Source of the DNA: Candidatus Peregrinibacteria bacterium
GTDB lineage: Bacteria; Patescibacteriota; Gracilibacteria; Peribacterales; Peribacteraceae
Length of the DNA: 7,394 nucleotides
Assembly (NCBI GenBank): GCA_016201685.1
Contig: JACQCJ010000018.1
Span: 1 to 7,394 of the forward strand
Reading direction: 5' to 3'
The position numbers were made by a program, and so were the translations under genes. How positions within the stretch are numbered: the stretch's first letter is position 1; each line of letters opens with the position of its first letter. The notes beneath the pieces were generated by a model that saw only the letters and a program-made list of their open reading frames with translations, searched no databases and had not been told where the DNA came from. Positions 1 to 5,772 of the stretch are shown piece after piece.

Positions 1-149
1 ATTTTGGCTTGCAGAAAAAGAAATCATGGTCTGCTCGCGTCGCGTTCACCGAGGGCTGCGGACAGAAAGCGATCAGGAGTTTTCCGCGCGGGGAAAACCA
101 CCGTGCAGCATCGTGTCCAGTCTATGTTGGGAAACCTCTGTGAAGATCC
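1..149. other. Spacer with no recognisable gene; possible folded RNA segment
   Basis: No reading frame here resembles a known protein; the plus-strand open frame from base 4 starts with TTG, is rich in Arg/Ser and runs into the repeat that follows, so I do not call it. A nested fold is possible: GCTGC at 55-59 can pair with GCAGC at 105-109 around a hairpin of GTTTTCC (79-85) with GGAAAAC (92-98). No T-run follows, so this is not a standard terminator, and it does not match RNase P RNA, tmRNA or SRP RNA signatures that I know. On the minus strand an ATG at 27-25 opens a frame running off the left edge (MISFSASQN), which could be the start of a divergent gene but is too short to judge. Confidence 0.3.
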
Positions 150-269
150 AAGTGCCACGACACCAACTTCCAAACAATTCATAAAGTCATCAAGTGACCA
201 AGTGATTGAACCTTGAATTCTTGATCGTTATCAAATTGTTTGGCTTCTGGCATTTGGCTTCTGGCACTT
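150..269. repeat. Imperfect palindromic spacer repeat, copy 1
   Basis: Nested inverted arms are visible: AAGTGCCA (150-157) with TGGCACTT (262-269), CCAAACAATT (170-179) with AATTGTTTGG (234-243), and ATCAAG (189-194) with CTTGAT (220-225). A related element lies at 4881-4990. The two share the identical 19-mer at 168-186 and 4892-4910 and the identical 14-mer at 232-245 and 4951-4964, in the same order and orientation with similar spacing. The right arm runs into the proB promoter region. This looks like a dispersed, non-coding palindromic element (REP- or MITE-like); the type is inferred. Confidence 0.7.
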
Positions 270-270
270 C

Positions 271-279
271 TGATATGCT
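271..279 (+). promoter_or_regulatory. Extended -10 promoter of the proBCA operon, probably leaderless
   Basis: TGATATGCT reads as an extended -10 element: TG, one base, then TATGCT, which matches TATAAT at four of six positions. No good -35 box stands at the usual distance; TTGGCT at 254-259 is only 14 bases away. Only six bases separate the -10 hexamer from the proB ATG at 286, so transcription would begin at or next to the A of the start codon. There is no Shine-Dalgarno sequence before that ATG, which agrees with a leaderless transcript. Confidence 0.45.
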
Positions 280-285
280 CTTACC

Positions 286-1371
286 ATGGCCAAATCCCGT
301 TACCGCCGCATCGTCGTGAAGGTGGGGACAAACGTGATCGCGGGGGAGGATGGACTCCTGCAGAACGTCGTGATGCGCTCACTCACGCAGCAAATTGCGT
401 CACTTCGAAAAGAAGGAACGGAGATTGTGCTCGTCTCGTCGGGCGCGATGGCGGCAGGGCGGGTGAAGATCACGCCCTCGAAGAACACGACGAAAGTGAC
501 TTCCCGTCAGGTGCTCGCCGCGGTGGGTCAGGTGGAGCTCGTGCATCGGTACGCCGAGCTTTTCGCCACACAGGAGATCATCACGGCGCAAGTGCTCGCG
601 ACCAAGGAGGACTTCCGCGACCGCCAACACTACCTGAACATGCGCGGGTGTTTCGAGGCGCTCCTCAATGAAGGCATCATCCCCATTGTGAATGAAAACG
701 ACGTCGTCTCCGTGAGTGAGCTCATGTTCACGGATAATGACGAGCTCGCGGGGCTCGTTGCATCCATGCTCCAGGCGGATGCCTTGATCCTCCTCACGAA
801 CGTCAATGGGATCCACGACGGTGATCCCGAGAATCCCTCGTCACAACTCCTGCGCGAGGCTCCTTCTTCGAACGCGGAGTGGGAACGGATCATTCATCCG
901 CGGCTCTCGCAGTTCGGGCGCGGCGGCATGCTCACCAAATGCAAGACCGCGCGTAAGCTCGCCGCGCTTGGCATCCAAACGCACATCGCCAACGGCATGG
1001 TGGAGAATATCCTCCCCATGATTTTGGAAGGAGCGCCCGTCGGGACGGTCTTCCGTGCCGAGAAGCAGGCCTCGAGCGCCAAGCGGTGGGTGGCGGGGAG
1101 CGAGGGGCGGGAGAAGGGCACCGTGACGATCAACGCGTGCGCCGTGGATGTGATCACATCCAAAGAGAGGGCCGCCAGTCTGCTGCCTGTGGGCATCACG
1201 GGCGTGGAGGGAGCATTCGAGAAGGGCGACCTTGTGCGCGTCGTGAGTGAAGAAGGGAAAGCGGTTGCGATCGGTGTGGCCGGGTACGGCGCGCAGAAGG
1301 CGCGTGAAGCCATCGGGAAGAAGGGCCAGCGTCCGCTCATCCACTACGATTACCTGTTCCTTCTCTCATGA
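286..1371 (+). CDS. proB: Glutamate 5-kinase (ProB)
   Basis: Catalyses the first step of proline synthesis in the cytoplasm: ATP-dependent phosphorylation of L-glutamate to gamma-glutamyl phosphate, handed to ProA. The protein has 361 residues, close to the roughly 367 of the E. coli enzyme. An amino-acid-kinase domain (about 8-255) shows VVKVGTN at 10-16 with the phosphate-binding Lys12, SSGAM at 51-55, the glutamate-binding NEND at 136-139, TDNDELA at 149-155 and FGRGGMLTK at 210-218. A C-terminal PUA domain follows (about 268-355), including ASLLPVGITGVEG at 297-309. The ATG is chosen because the kinase fold begins directly after it and a -10 box lies just upstream; no ribosome-binding site is seen. 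The gene overlaps proC by four bases. In this family proline usually inhibits the enzyme; that is family knowledge, not seen here. Confidence 0.97.
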   Translation: MAKSRYRRIVVKVGTNVIAGEDGLLQNVVMRSLTQQIASLRKEGTEIVLVSSGAMAAGRVKITPSKNTTKVTSRQVLAAVGQVELVHRYAELFATQEIITAQVLATKEDFRDRQHYLNMRGCFEALLNEGIIPIVNENDVVSVSELMFTDNDELAGLVASMLQADALILLTNVNGIHDGDPENPSSQLLREAPSSNAEWERIIHPRLSQFGRGGMLTKCKTARKLAALGIQTHIANGMVENILPMILEGAPVGTVFRAEKQASSAKRWVAGSEGREKGTVTINACAVDVITSKERAASLLPVGITGVEGAFEKGDLVRVVSEEGKAVAIGVAGYGAQKAREAIGKKGQRPLIHYDYLFLLS

Positions 1372-2156
1372 GGGAACACATCGCGATCATCGGCGCGGGC
1401 AACATGGGGAGCGCGCTCTTCCAGGGACTCTTGAAACATTTTCCTGAAGATTCCCTCTCCATCACCGATCGGCACCCAGAGAAGCTCTCCGCATTGAGGA
1501 CCAAGCGAGTATCCACCGATCCGAAAAAGATTCTCGCGAATGCGTCGGTCGCCATCCTCGCTGTGAAGCCGCAATCGTTTGGAGAGCTCTGCGCGGACGT
1601 GAAACCGCTCTTCGCGGGAAAACTCATCGTCTCGATCATGGCGGGCATCACGATCGAGAAATTGGAACGGATGACCGGCGCGAAGCGGATCGTGCGCGCG
1701 ATGCCGAATTTGGGAGTACAGGTCCAGCGAAGCGTGACCGAGTGGTTCGCGTCTCTTGCCGTCACAAAAAAGGATCGAGTGCTCGTGAAGAACATCTTCG
1801 ATGCCGTCGGCGCTTCATTCGAAGTGCAGGAAGAAGAATGGATGGACGATATCGGCGCGGTGAGCGGATGCGGCCCGGCGTACTTCTTCTTCCTCTGCGA
1901 ACTGCTCCAGCAGAAAGCCGAATCCGTGGGTTTCGATCCCGCATCGGCGCAGGCAATTGCCGTCGAGACGTTCGCGGGGAGCGCCGAGCTCCTCGCGCGG
2001 GGATCGAAGACTCCGGCAGAGTGGCGAGCAGCGGTCACATCGAAAGGAGGTGTGACGGAAGCCGCGCTCACGCATCTGCGCGAGCAAGGATTCGACAGGA
2101 TCTTCCTCGATGCCCTCGACCGCGCGGCCAAGCGTTCCCGTGAACTCTCCGCATGA
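1368..2156 (+). CDS. proC: Pyrroline-5-carboxylate reductase (ProC)
   Basis: Last step of proline synthesis: NAD(P)H-dependent reduction of 1-pyrroline-5-carboxylate to L-proline in the cytoplasm. It has 262 residues, a normal length. The N-terminal Rossmann domain shows the dinucleotide-binding IGAGNMGSA at 8-16, VKPQ at 66-69 and VRAMPN at 109-114. The all-helical dimerisation and substrate-binding domain shows SGCGPAYFF at 166-174 and TSKGGVTEAAL at 224-234. Two small departures from the usual signatures are visible: SGSGPAY is normally seen where this has Cys168, and TSPGGTT where this has TSKGGVT. Neither change argues for loss of function. The start ATG overlaps the proB stop (ATGA), as does the proA start at the other end, so the three genes are probably translationally coupled. 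No Shine-Dalgarno sequence precedes the start. Confidence 0.96.
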   Translation: MREHIAIIGAGNMGSALFQGLLKHFPEDSLSITDRHPEKLSALRTKRVSTDPKKILANASVAILAVKPQSFGELCADVKPLFAGKLIVSIMAGITIEKLERMTGAKRIVRAMPNLGVQVQRSVTEWFASLAVTKKDRVLVKNIFDAVGASFEVQEEEWMDDIGAVSGCGPAYFFFLCELLQQKAESVGFDPASAQAIAVETFAGSAELLARGSKTPAEWRAAVTSKGGVTEAALTHLREQGFDRIFLDALDRAAKRSRELSA

Positions 2157-3406
2157 CTGCTCCTCTGATGTCCACACTGGCGCAAACGCGATCCGCGAGC
2201 GCGGCACTCGCTCTTCTGAGTCCGGAAGTGATCGATGCGACGTTGCTGAAACTCGCCGACGCACTGATGGAAGAAACGGAGACAATCCTTGCAGCGAATC
2301 GATCGGATTTGAAACGGATGGAAGAGACGGATCCGAAGGAGGATCGGTTGAAACTCACGCAAGAGAGGATCGCAGACATCGCCCGCGATGTGCGCACGGT
2401 GGCCGCCTTGCCTTCCCCTCTGGGATTGGTCCTCGAGGAACGAACGCTCGAAAATGGCCTCCATCTGGAGAAAACGAGCGTGCCGCTCGGGGTGATCGGG
2501 ATGATCTACGAGGCGCGGCCCAACGTGACGGTGGATGCGTTCACGCTCTGCTTCAAGGCGGGGAACTGCTGCGTGCTCAAGGGCGGGAGCGATGCACAGC
2601 ATTCGAATGAAACGCTCGTCGCGATCATTCAACGCGTCCTGAAGGAACAGAATCTCGACCCTGCCATCGTCGCCCTTCTGCCCCCTGACCGCTCATCAGT
2701 CGAAACGATGCTGACCGCGCACGGACTCATCGACGTCCTCATCCCACGCGGCGGCCAGAGCCTGATCGACTTCGTACGAGAGAATGCGCGGATCCCGATC
2801 ATCGAGACGGGAGCCGGCATCGTGCACACGTACGTCGACGAAAGCGCGGTCACTGCGAAGGCGCGCGCGATCATCGAGAACGAGAAAACCAGGCGCCCGA
2901 GCGTGTGCAATGCGATCGACACGCTCCTCATTCACAACAATCGGCTCGATGATCTTGCTGCCATGCTCAAACCTCTGGAAGAGGCTCACGTCGAACTCTT
3001 CGCCGATGAAGCGTCCTTCGCTGCGCTCGAAGGACACTACGATGCTTCTCTGCTCCATCGCGCGAAACCCGAACACTTCGGGACGGAATTCCTTTCCCTC
3101 AAGATGTCGATCAAGACCGTCGAGAATCTGGAGGAAGCACTCGCGCACATCGCCCGCTACAGTTCCAAACACAGCGAGGCGATCGTCGCGGAGGATCAGA
3201 ATGTCTGCGAGGAATTTCTCCGGCGCATCGATGCCGCGGCCGTCTACGCCAACGCATCCACCTCCTTCACCGATGGCGCGCAGTTCGGCCTGGGGGCCGA
3301 GATCGGCATCAGCACCCAAAAGCTCCACGCCCGCGGCCCGATGGGGCTCAAGGAACTCACGAGTTGCAAGTGGATCGTGAGAGGAAACGGACACGTGCGG
3401 GACTGA
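2153..3406 (+). CDS. proA: Gamma-glutamyl phosphate reductase (ProA)
   Basis: Second step of proline synthesis: NADPH-dependent reduction of gamma-glutamyl phosphate to glutamate-5-semialdehyde, which cyclises spontaneously to the ProC substrate. The protein has 417 residues, as in E. coli, and belongs to the aldehyde dehydrogenase superfamily. Visible signatures are GVIGMIYEARPNVTVDAF at 113-130, LKGGSDA at 142-148, IPRGG at 197-201, the catalytic-cysteine stretch RRPSVCNAIDTLL with Cys252, and the C-terminal ProA block at 365-404 (YANAST, then FTDG, GAEIGIST and HARGPMGL). The GTG and TTG codons upstream lie inside proC, so the ATG in the ATGA overlap is the natural start; a second Met at residue 6 is an alternative. 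It is the last gene of the operon, 33 bases before a terminator hairpin. Confidence 0.97.
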   Translation: MTAPLMSTLAQTRSASAALALLSPEVIDATLLKLADALMEETETILAANRSDLKRMEETDPKEDRLKLTQERIADIARDVRTVAALPSPLGLVLEERTLENGLHLEKTSVPLGVIGMIYEARPNVTVDAFTLCFKAGNCCVLKGGSDAQHSNETLVAIIQRVLKEQNLDPAIVALLPPDRSSVETMLTAHGLIDVLIPRGGQSLIDFVRENARIPIIETGAGIVHTYVDESAVTAKARAIIENEKTRRPSVCNAIDTLLIHNNRLDDLAAMLKPLEEAHVELFADEASFAALEGHYDASLLHRAKPEHFGTEFLSLKMSIKTVENLEEALAHIARYSSKHSEAIVAEDQNVCEEFLRRIDAAAVYANASTSFTDGAQFGLGAEIGISTQKLHARGPMGLKELTSCKWIVRGNGHVRD

Positions 3407-3412
3407 CGAAGG

Positions 3413-3652
3413 TCACTTTTTATGCATTCTCGGCCTGGGATGCGTGGCAGCACGCATTTTTCCCGCACCATGCGGAGTGACTGTTCCCGATTTGATCGCA
3501 TCATACATGCGATGCGCTGTGTCCGTCTTGCGGGAAACGGCCTTCGGAGCGACGGGAGAGGAGTTCGAGGAGGGCATGTCGGCCGCCGCAGCCACGGCGG
3601 CGAAGCAGCAGAGCATTGTTCCGGCCAGGAAGAGGGATAGGGATCGACGCAT
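3413..3652 (-). CDS. Small predicted secreted protein, unknown function
   Basis: Not a family I recognise. The 79-residue product starts MRRSLSLF, followed by a hydrophobic stretch to about residue 20 and then AAAADM. That is a textbook Sec signal peptide with signal peptidase I cleavage expected near residue 24. The mature part would be about 55 residues, Ser/Pro/Lys/Arg rich, with no cysteine and a basic tail (HPRPRMHKK). The two Cys in the hydrophobic stretch (15, 16) lack a proper lipobox. I chose the ATG at 3652 because it places the charged n-region directly before the hydrophobic core; an in-frame Met at 3703 would add 17 residues. The leader is pyrimidine-rich with no Shine-Dalgarno sequence. 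The gene converges on proA with a six-base gap, and the proBCA terminator lies inside it, which lowers confidence that it is real. Confidence 0.5.
   Translation of the reverse strand: MRRSLSLFLAGTMLCCFAAVAAAADMPSSNSSPVAPKAVSRKTDTAHRMYDAIKSGTVTPHGAGKMRAATHPRPRMHKK
3440..3461 (+). terminator. Intrinsic terminator of the proBCA operon
   Basis: ATGCGTG (3440-3446) pairs perfectly with CACGCAT (3451-3457) across the four-base loop GCAG, and TTTT follows at 3458-3461. It starts 33 bases after the proA stop. The T-run exists only on the plus strand, so it acts on pro transcripts. It lies within the C-terminal codons of the convergent small secreted-protein gene. Confidence 0.75.
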
Positions 3653-3682
3653 ACAGAAAGAGGGAAAGGGGAGGAATTGCGA

Positions 3683-3707
3683 GGCGGTGTACCAGTCCGC
3701 CACCGCC
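3683..3707 (-). other. Hairpin upstream of the small secreted-protein gene
   Basis: GGCGGTG (3683-3689) pairs perfectly with CACCGCC (3701-3707) across an 11-base loop. It lies 31 to 55 bases upstream of the ATG at 3652 on the minus strand and about 100 bases past the stop of the protease gene. No T-run follows on either strand. It could be a leader hairpin or a weak transcript end; its role is unknown. Confidence 0.3.
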
Positions 3708-3803
3708 CTGGATCACAAACAACTTGCAGCGTTCCCGCACTCATGGCTCTACAGCGGGATCATTCGTCACCCTTCGCTGCGACTCTGAACAAGCTTGCAA
3801 TTC

Positions 3804-4487
3804 TCAATGGATCACCACGCCCGCCACCATCGCGAACACCGCGAGCACTCCATCCATGATCCCGCTGATCCAGCTGGAAAGAAGACCGATACCCAAGACG
3901 CGTTCTGCCACGAGGAGACCGAGCAGGATGGAGGGCCCCCATCGCAGGAATGTCGCATAGGATTCATCCAGGCGCAGCGGAATGAACGCCTCCAGGATTT
4001 TCGATCCGTCGAGCGGCGCCACCGGCAGAAGATTGAATGCCATGAGCCCGAGATTGATGAAGAGGGAACTCGAGAGGAGTTGGACGAGGAACGTGTGAAG
4101 AACGCTCGTTTGCACGGGAGGAGCGAGCAGATCCCACGCGCCGCCGCCCATGCTGGAGGGAGCGATCGCGATGAGGAGAATGAAACAGATCGCAGCGAGG
4201 AGCAGATTGCTCGCCGGACCTGCGAGTGATGTAAGCGCGCTATCCCGCTTGGGATGACGAAAGGCAGCGGGATCCACCGGCACGGGCTTGCCCCAGCCGA
4301 ATCCCACGATGAGGAAGAGGATGGTACCAAGCAAATCCAAGTGCGCGAGCGGATTGAGGGTGAGCCTTCCCGAGAGCCGGGCCGTGTCATCCCCCAGCTT
4401 GGAGGCTACGTACGCGTGCGCGCACTCGTGCACGCTGAGCGCGATGAGGATACCGATGATGAAGGTGGGCGTGAGGAAGGTGAACAT
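3804..4487 (-). CDS. Site-2 protease family (M50) intramembrane zinc metalloprotease
   Basis: A polytopic membrane zinc protease of peptidase family M50 (site-2 protease / SpoIVFB-like, YwhC-type), expected to cut membrane-bound substrates such as anti-sigma factors or signal-peptide remnants; its substrate here is unknown. The 227-residue protein shows the zinc-binding HExxH as HECAH at 20-24 within the first hydrophobic segment, the GWGKPVPVDP block at 65-73, AGPASNLLL at 89-97, and the third zinc ligand in NLLPVAPLDG (152-161, Asp160). Hydrophobic segments cover about 4-28, 52-66, 85-110, 128-155 and 185-225. There is no PDZ domain. I start at the ATG at 4487, where family similarity begins. 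The same frame stays open upstream to 4931 but is antisense to rpmB and repeat DNA, and has no family character. No Shine-Dalgarno sequence is seen. It is divergent from rpmB. Confidence 0.9.
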   Translation of the reverse strand: MFTFLTPTFIIGILIALSVHECAHAYVASKLGDDTARLSGRLTLNPLAHLDLLGTILFLIVGFGWGKPVPVDPAAFRHPKRDSALTSLAGPASNLLLAAICFILLIAIAPSSMGGGAWDLLAPPVQTSVLHTFLVQLLSSSLFINLGLMAFNLLPVAPLDGSKILEAFIPLRLDESYATFLRWGPSILLGLLVAERVLGIGLLSSWISGIMDGVLAVFAMVAGVVIH

Positions 4488-4503
4488 GAGGACATCGAAG
4501 ATG

Positions 4504-4583
4504 CAAGAAACAAGATACAAGATACAAAATAAATGAACCAATGATGCCTCTGGATTTCTTTGGATCTTGTATCTTGCTTCTTG
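4504..4583. repeat. Inverted repeat in the protease/rpmB divergent spacer
   Basis: Arms of 20 bases at 4504-4523 and 4564-4583 are reverse complements at 19 of 20 positions and are separated by a 40-base centre. Each arm is itself repetitive: CAAGATA occurs twice in tandem in the left arm (4511-4524), and TTGGATCTTG occurs at 4560-4569 and again at 4581-4590. The sequence differs from the palindromic repeat found at 150-269 and 4881-4990, but has the same flavour of short CTTG/CAAG words. It lies between two divergent genes and could form a hairpin in either transcript. Confidence 0.7.
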
Positions 4584-4607
4584 GATCTTGAAACTCAGAG
4601 TCTTCAG

Positions 4608-4636
4608 TTGACCAAGAAGATCGTAAAAGGTACGGT
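4608..4636 (+). promoter_or_regulatory. Candidate rpmB promoter, near-leaderless
   Basis: TTGACC (4608-4613, five of six matches to TTGACA) and TACGGT (4631-4636, three of six matches to TATAAT but with T1, A2 and T6 kept) are separated by exactly 17 bases. The -10 box ends seven bases before the ATG at 4644, so transcription would start at about the initiation codon, the same geometry as at proB. The weak -10 box limits confidence. Confidence 0.45.
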
Positions 4637-4643
4637 ATGCGCA

Positions 4644-4853
4644 ATGTCCCGCACCTGCAGCAAGACCGGCAAGAAGACGGCGTTTGGCAACACCCGGAGC
4701 CACTCGCTGCGCCACACGCGTCGCACCTTCAAGGCGAACATCCAGAAGAAACGCGTCTTCGATCCGCAGACGGGAACGTTCAAAACGATGAAGGTTGCCG
4801 CAAGCTACCTGAGAACATTGGCGAAGAGAATGCAGGAGGGGAGGACGATCTGA
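4644..4853 (+). CDS. rpmB: 50S ribosomal protein bL28
   Basis: A small basic structural protein of the large ribosomal subunit. The 69-residue product matches the bL28 pattern: SRTCSKTGKKTAFGNTRSHS at 2-21, then LRHTRRTFKANIQKKRVF at 22-39, and a C-terminal part with VAASYLRTLAKR (51-62). Only one Cys (Cys5) is present, so this is the form without the four-cysteine zinc site. The start is the ATG at 4644, directly before the conserved SRTC; the frame is open further upstream from 4560, but that part is repeat DNA with no similarity. No Shine-Dalgarno sequence precedes it, and a -35/-10 pair lies immediately upstream. It stands alone on the plus strand. No classic terminator follows; palindromic repeat copy 2 begins 27 bases after the stop. 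Confidence 0.95.
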   Translation: MSRTCSKTGKKTAFGNTRSHSLRHTRRTFKANIQKKRVFDPQTGTFKTMKVAASYLRTLAKRMQEGRTI

Positions 4854-4880
4854 GAGGGTCGGAGAGAAAATCCAAACGCC

Positions 4881-4990
4881 AAGGTGCCAAATTCCAAACA
4901 ATTCATAAAGAAACCAGGTGTAAATCTTCAAGTGTCTTCTTGATGACTTACAAATTGTTTGGCTACTGGAGTCTTGGTTCTTGGCACTTT
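4881..4990. repeat. Imperfect palindromic spacer repeat, copy 2
   Basis: Outer arms AAGGTGCCAA (4881-4890) and TTGGCACTTT (4981-4990) pair at nine of ten positions. Inner arms CCAAACAATT (4894-4903) and AATTGTTTGG (4953-4962) pair perfectly. The 19-mer at 4892-4910 and the 14-mer at 4951-4964 are identical to parts of copy 1 (150-269), while the middle and the right part have diverged. It sits between rpmB and a convergent minus-strand terminator and could serve as the 3' end structure of the rpmB mRNA, since TTTT closes the right arm. Confidence 0.7.
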
Positions 4991-5026
4991 TCCCAGATCA
5001 TCGCCGTACTCACCCTCAAAAGTTTT

Positions 5027-5056
5027 AAAAAACGAGCCCCCGACCCGGAGGCTCGT
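5027..5056 (-). terminator. Intrinsic terminator of the minus-strand membrane-protein gene
   Basis: Read on the minus strand, ACGAGCC (5056-5050) pairs with GGCTCGT (5038-5032). The stem extends through one G-U and two G-C pairs to ten base pairs with a five-base loop, and is followed by TTTTT (5031-5027). It begins 22 bases after the stop codon at 5079. This is a strong, conventional Rho-independent terminator. Confidence 0.9.
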
Positions 5057-5078
5057 CGATATGCCGAAAACGTAACCA

Positions 5079-5447
5079 TCACGCCGTCGCTGGCTTGCTC
5101 ATGAATGCCGCAGCGAGCGCCCATACGCCCACAGCCAAGTGAACGATGTTGTCGAGGAATTCCAAGTTCGTAATCCCGTACCAGTTGGGGGCGCTGTTGC
5201 TCGCGACCATGAAACCGGCCACGCCGAAGTAGAGCGCCACGAGACCGACGAGAACGACCACCCAGCGCTTGAGATCGCCCAGCGGCAGCGGCGCCAGCAC
5301 GAGCGCCACAACGCCGAGCACTCCGTGCGCGACGTTCTCCGCCTTATCGAAGTAGAGATAATCGCCAAAACTGATGCCGAGGAAGCCGACGACTGCCAGG
5401 AGAAGGAGGATGGCGCCTCCCCACTGAAGGAATTGTTTCGGATTCAC
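5079..5447 (-). CDS. Four-helix membrane protein, DUF4383-like, unknown function
   Basis: A 122-residue integral membrane protein of unknown function. Hydrophobic segments lie at about 8-27, 38-55, 61-81 and 98-117. It contains an internal repeat: ENVAHGVLGVVAL at 37-49 corresponds to DNIVHLAVGVWAL at 99-111, so it looks like two copies of a two-helix unit, each with a conserved Asn and His at the start of a helix. This Asn-His-Gly pattern resembles DUF4383-type membrane proteins; the family name is my suggestion. The start is a GTG at 5447, since the next Met falls inside the third helix. The leader is pyrimidine-rich with no Shine-Dalgarno sequence. A possible -10 box TATTCT lies at 5488-5483 on the minus strand, without a clear -35 box. 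The gene is monocistronic and ends in a strong terminator. Confidence 0.75.
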   Translation of the reverse strand: MNPKQFLQWGGAILLLLAVVGFLGISFGDYLYFDKAENVAHGVLGVVALVLAPLPLGDLKRWVVVLVGLVALYFGVAGFMVASNSAPNWYGITNLEFLDNIVHLAVGVWALAAAFMSKPATA

Positions 5448-5579
5448 AGAAAAAGGGGGGAAAGGAGATAGGGGATTTCGCCAAGAATACGCCGTCCACG
5501 TGCTCCGTTGAGCGAATCGGATTGACGGGAGAACACAAGAAGGATGTTTTGAGTTTCGAAAAATCTATGAAAATCTGGC

Positions 5580-5619
5580 CTGCCGGCCATAGTCAGCCGA
5601 GGCTGACGAAGGCTGGCGG
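5580..5619. repeat. G+C-rich two-stem hairpin element beside the IS remnant
   Basis: The inner stem is a perfect palindrome, GTCAGCC (5592-5598) with GGCTGAC (5601-5607) around GA. The outer stem pairs CTGCCGGCC (5580-5588) with GGCTGGCGG (5611-5619) using seven Watson-Crick and two G-T pairs. No T-run follows, so it is not a standard terminator. It ends right where the transposase-like sequence begins, so it may have been an insertion target or a separate small palindromic element. Similar G+C-rich hairpins are, as I recall, common in spacers of candidate-phyla genomes; I could not check this. Confidence 0.6.
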
Positions 5620-5628
5620 AGAGGGAGG

Positions 5629-5772
5629 GTCTTCTTCGCGAGCTTCGTCAGCCGCATGACGAACGCTGCCGCCGAATCGTTCAACGCCAAGATCAAAAAC
5701 TTCAGAGCGCTTCAACGAGGCGTGCGCGATGTGAAGTTCTTCCTGTACCGCCTCTCGAAACTCTACGGATGA
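5629..5772 (+). pseudogene. 3' remnant of an ISL3/ISAon1-like transposase
   Basis: The plus-strand frame encodes a C-terminal transposase fragment: FFASFVSRMTNAAAESFNAK, followed by IKNFRALQRGVRDVKFFLYR and LSKLYG, then TGA at 5770. The AAAESFNAKIK block is typical of DDE transposases of the ISL3 superfamily (ISAon1-like), where the Glu is the third catalytic acid. The first two catalytic Asp and nearly all of the protein are missing: an in-frame TAG stands at 5590 and the sequence further upstream shows no similarity. The left boundary, placed just after the hairpin at 5580-5619, is approximate. The fragment matches the copy at the right edge almost exactly, in opposite orientation. Confidence 0.75.

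Noticed and set aside
4..216. Plus-strand open frame of 70 codons at the left edge
   Set aside because: Starts with TTG, has no similarity or domain character, and its end lies in the palindromic repeat.
1337..2632. Long minus-strand open frame of 431 codons opposite proC and proA
   Set aside because: Both genes on the plus strand are unmistakable; this frame is an antisense shadow caused by G+C-rich codon bias.
2696..3394. Minus-strand open frame of 232 codons opposite proA
   Set aside because: Antisense shadow with no recognisable domains, wholly inside proA.
3795..4229. Plus-strand open frame rich in Glu and Arg
   Set aside because: Shadow of the minus-strand protease; its charged composition is the complement of hydrophobic membrane codons.
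4488..4931. In-frame open extension of the M50 protease gene upstream of 4487
   Set aside because: It is antisense to the whole of rpmB and to palindromic repeat DNA, shows no family similarity, and the conserved M50 sequence starts right after the ATG at 4487.
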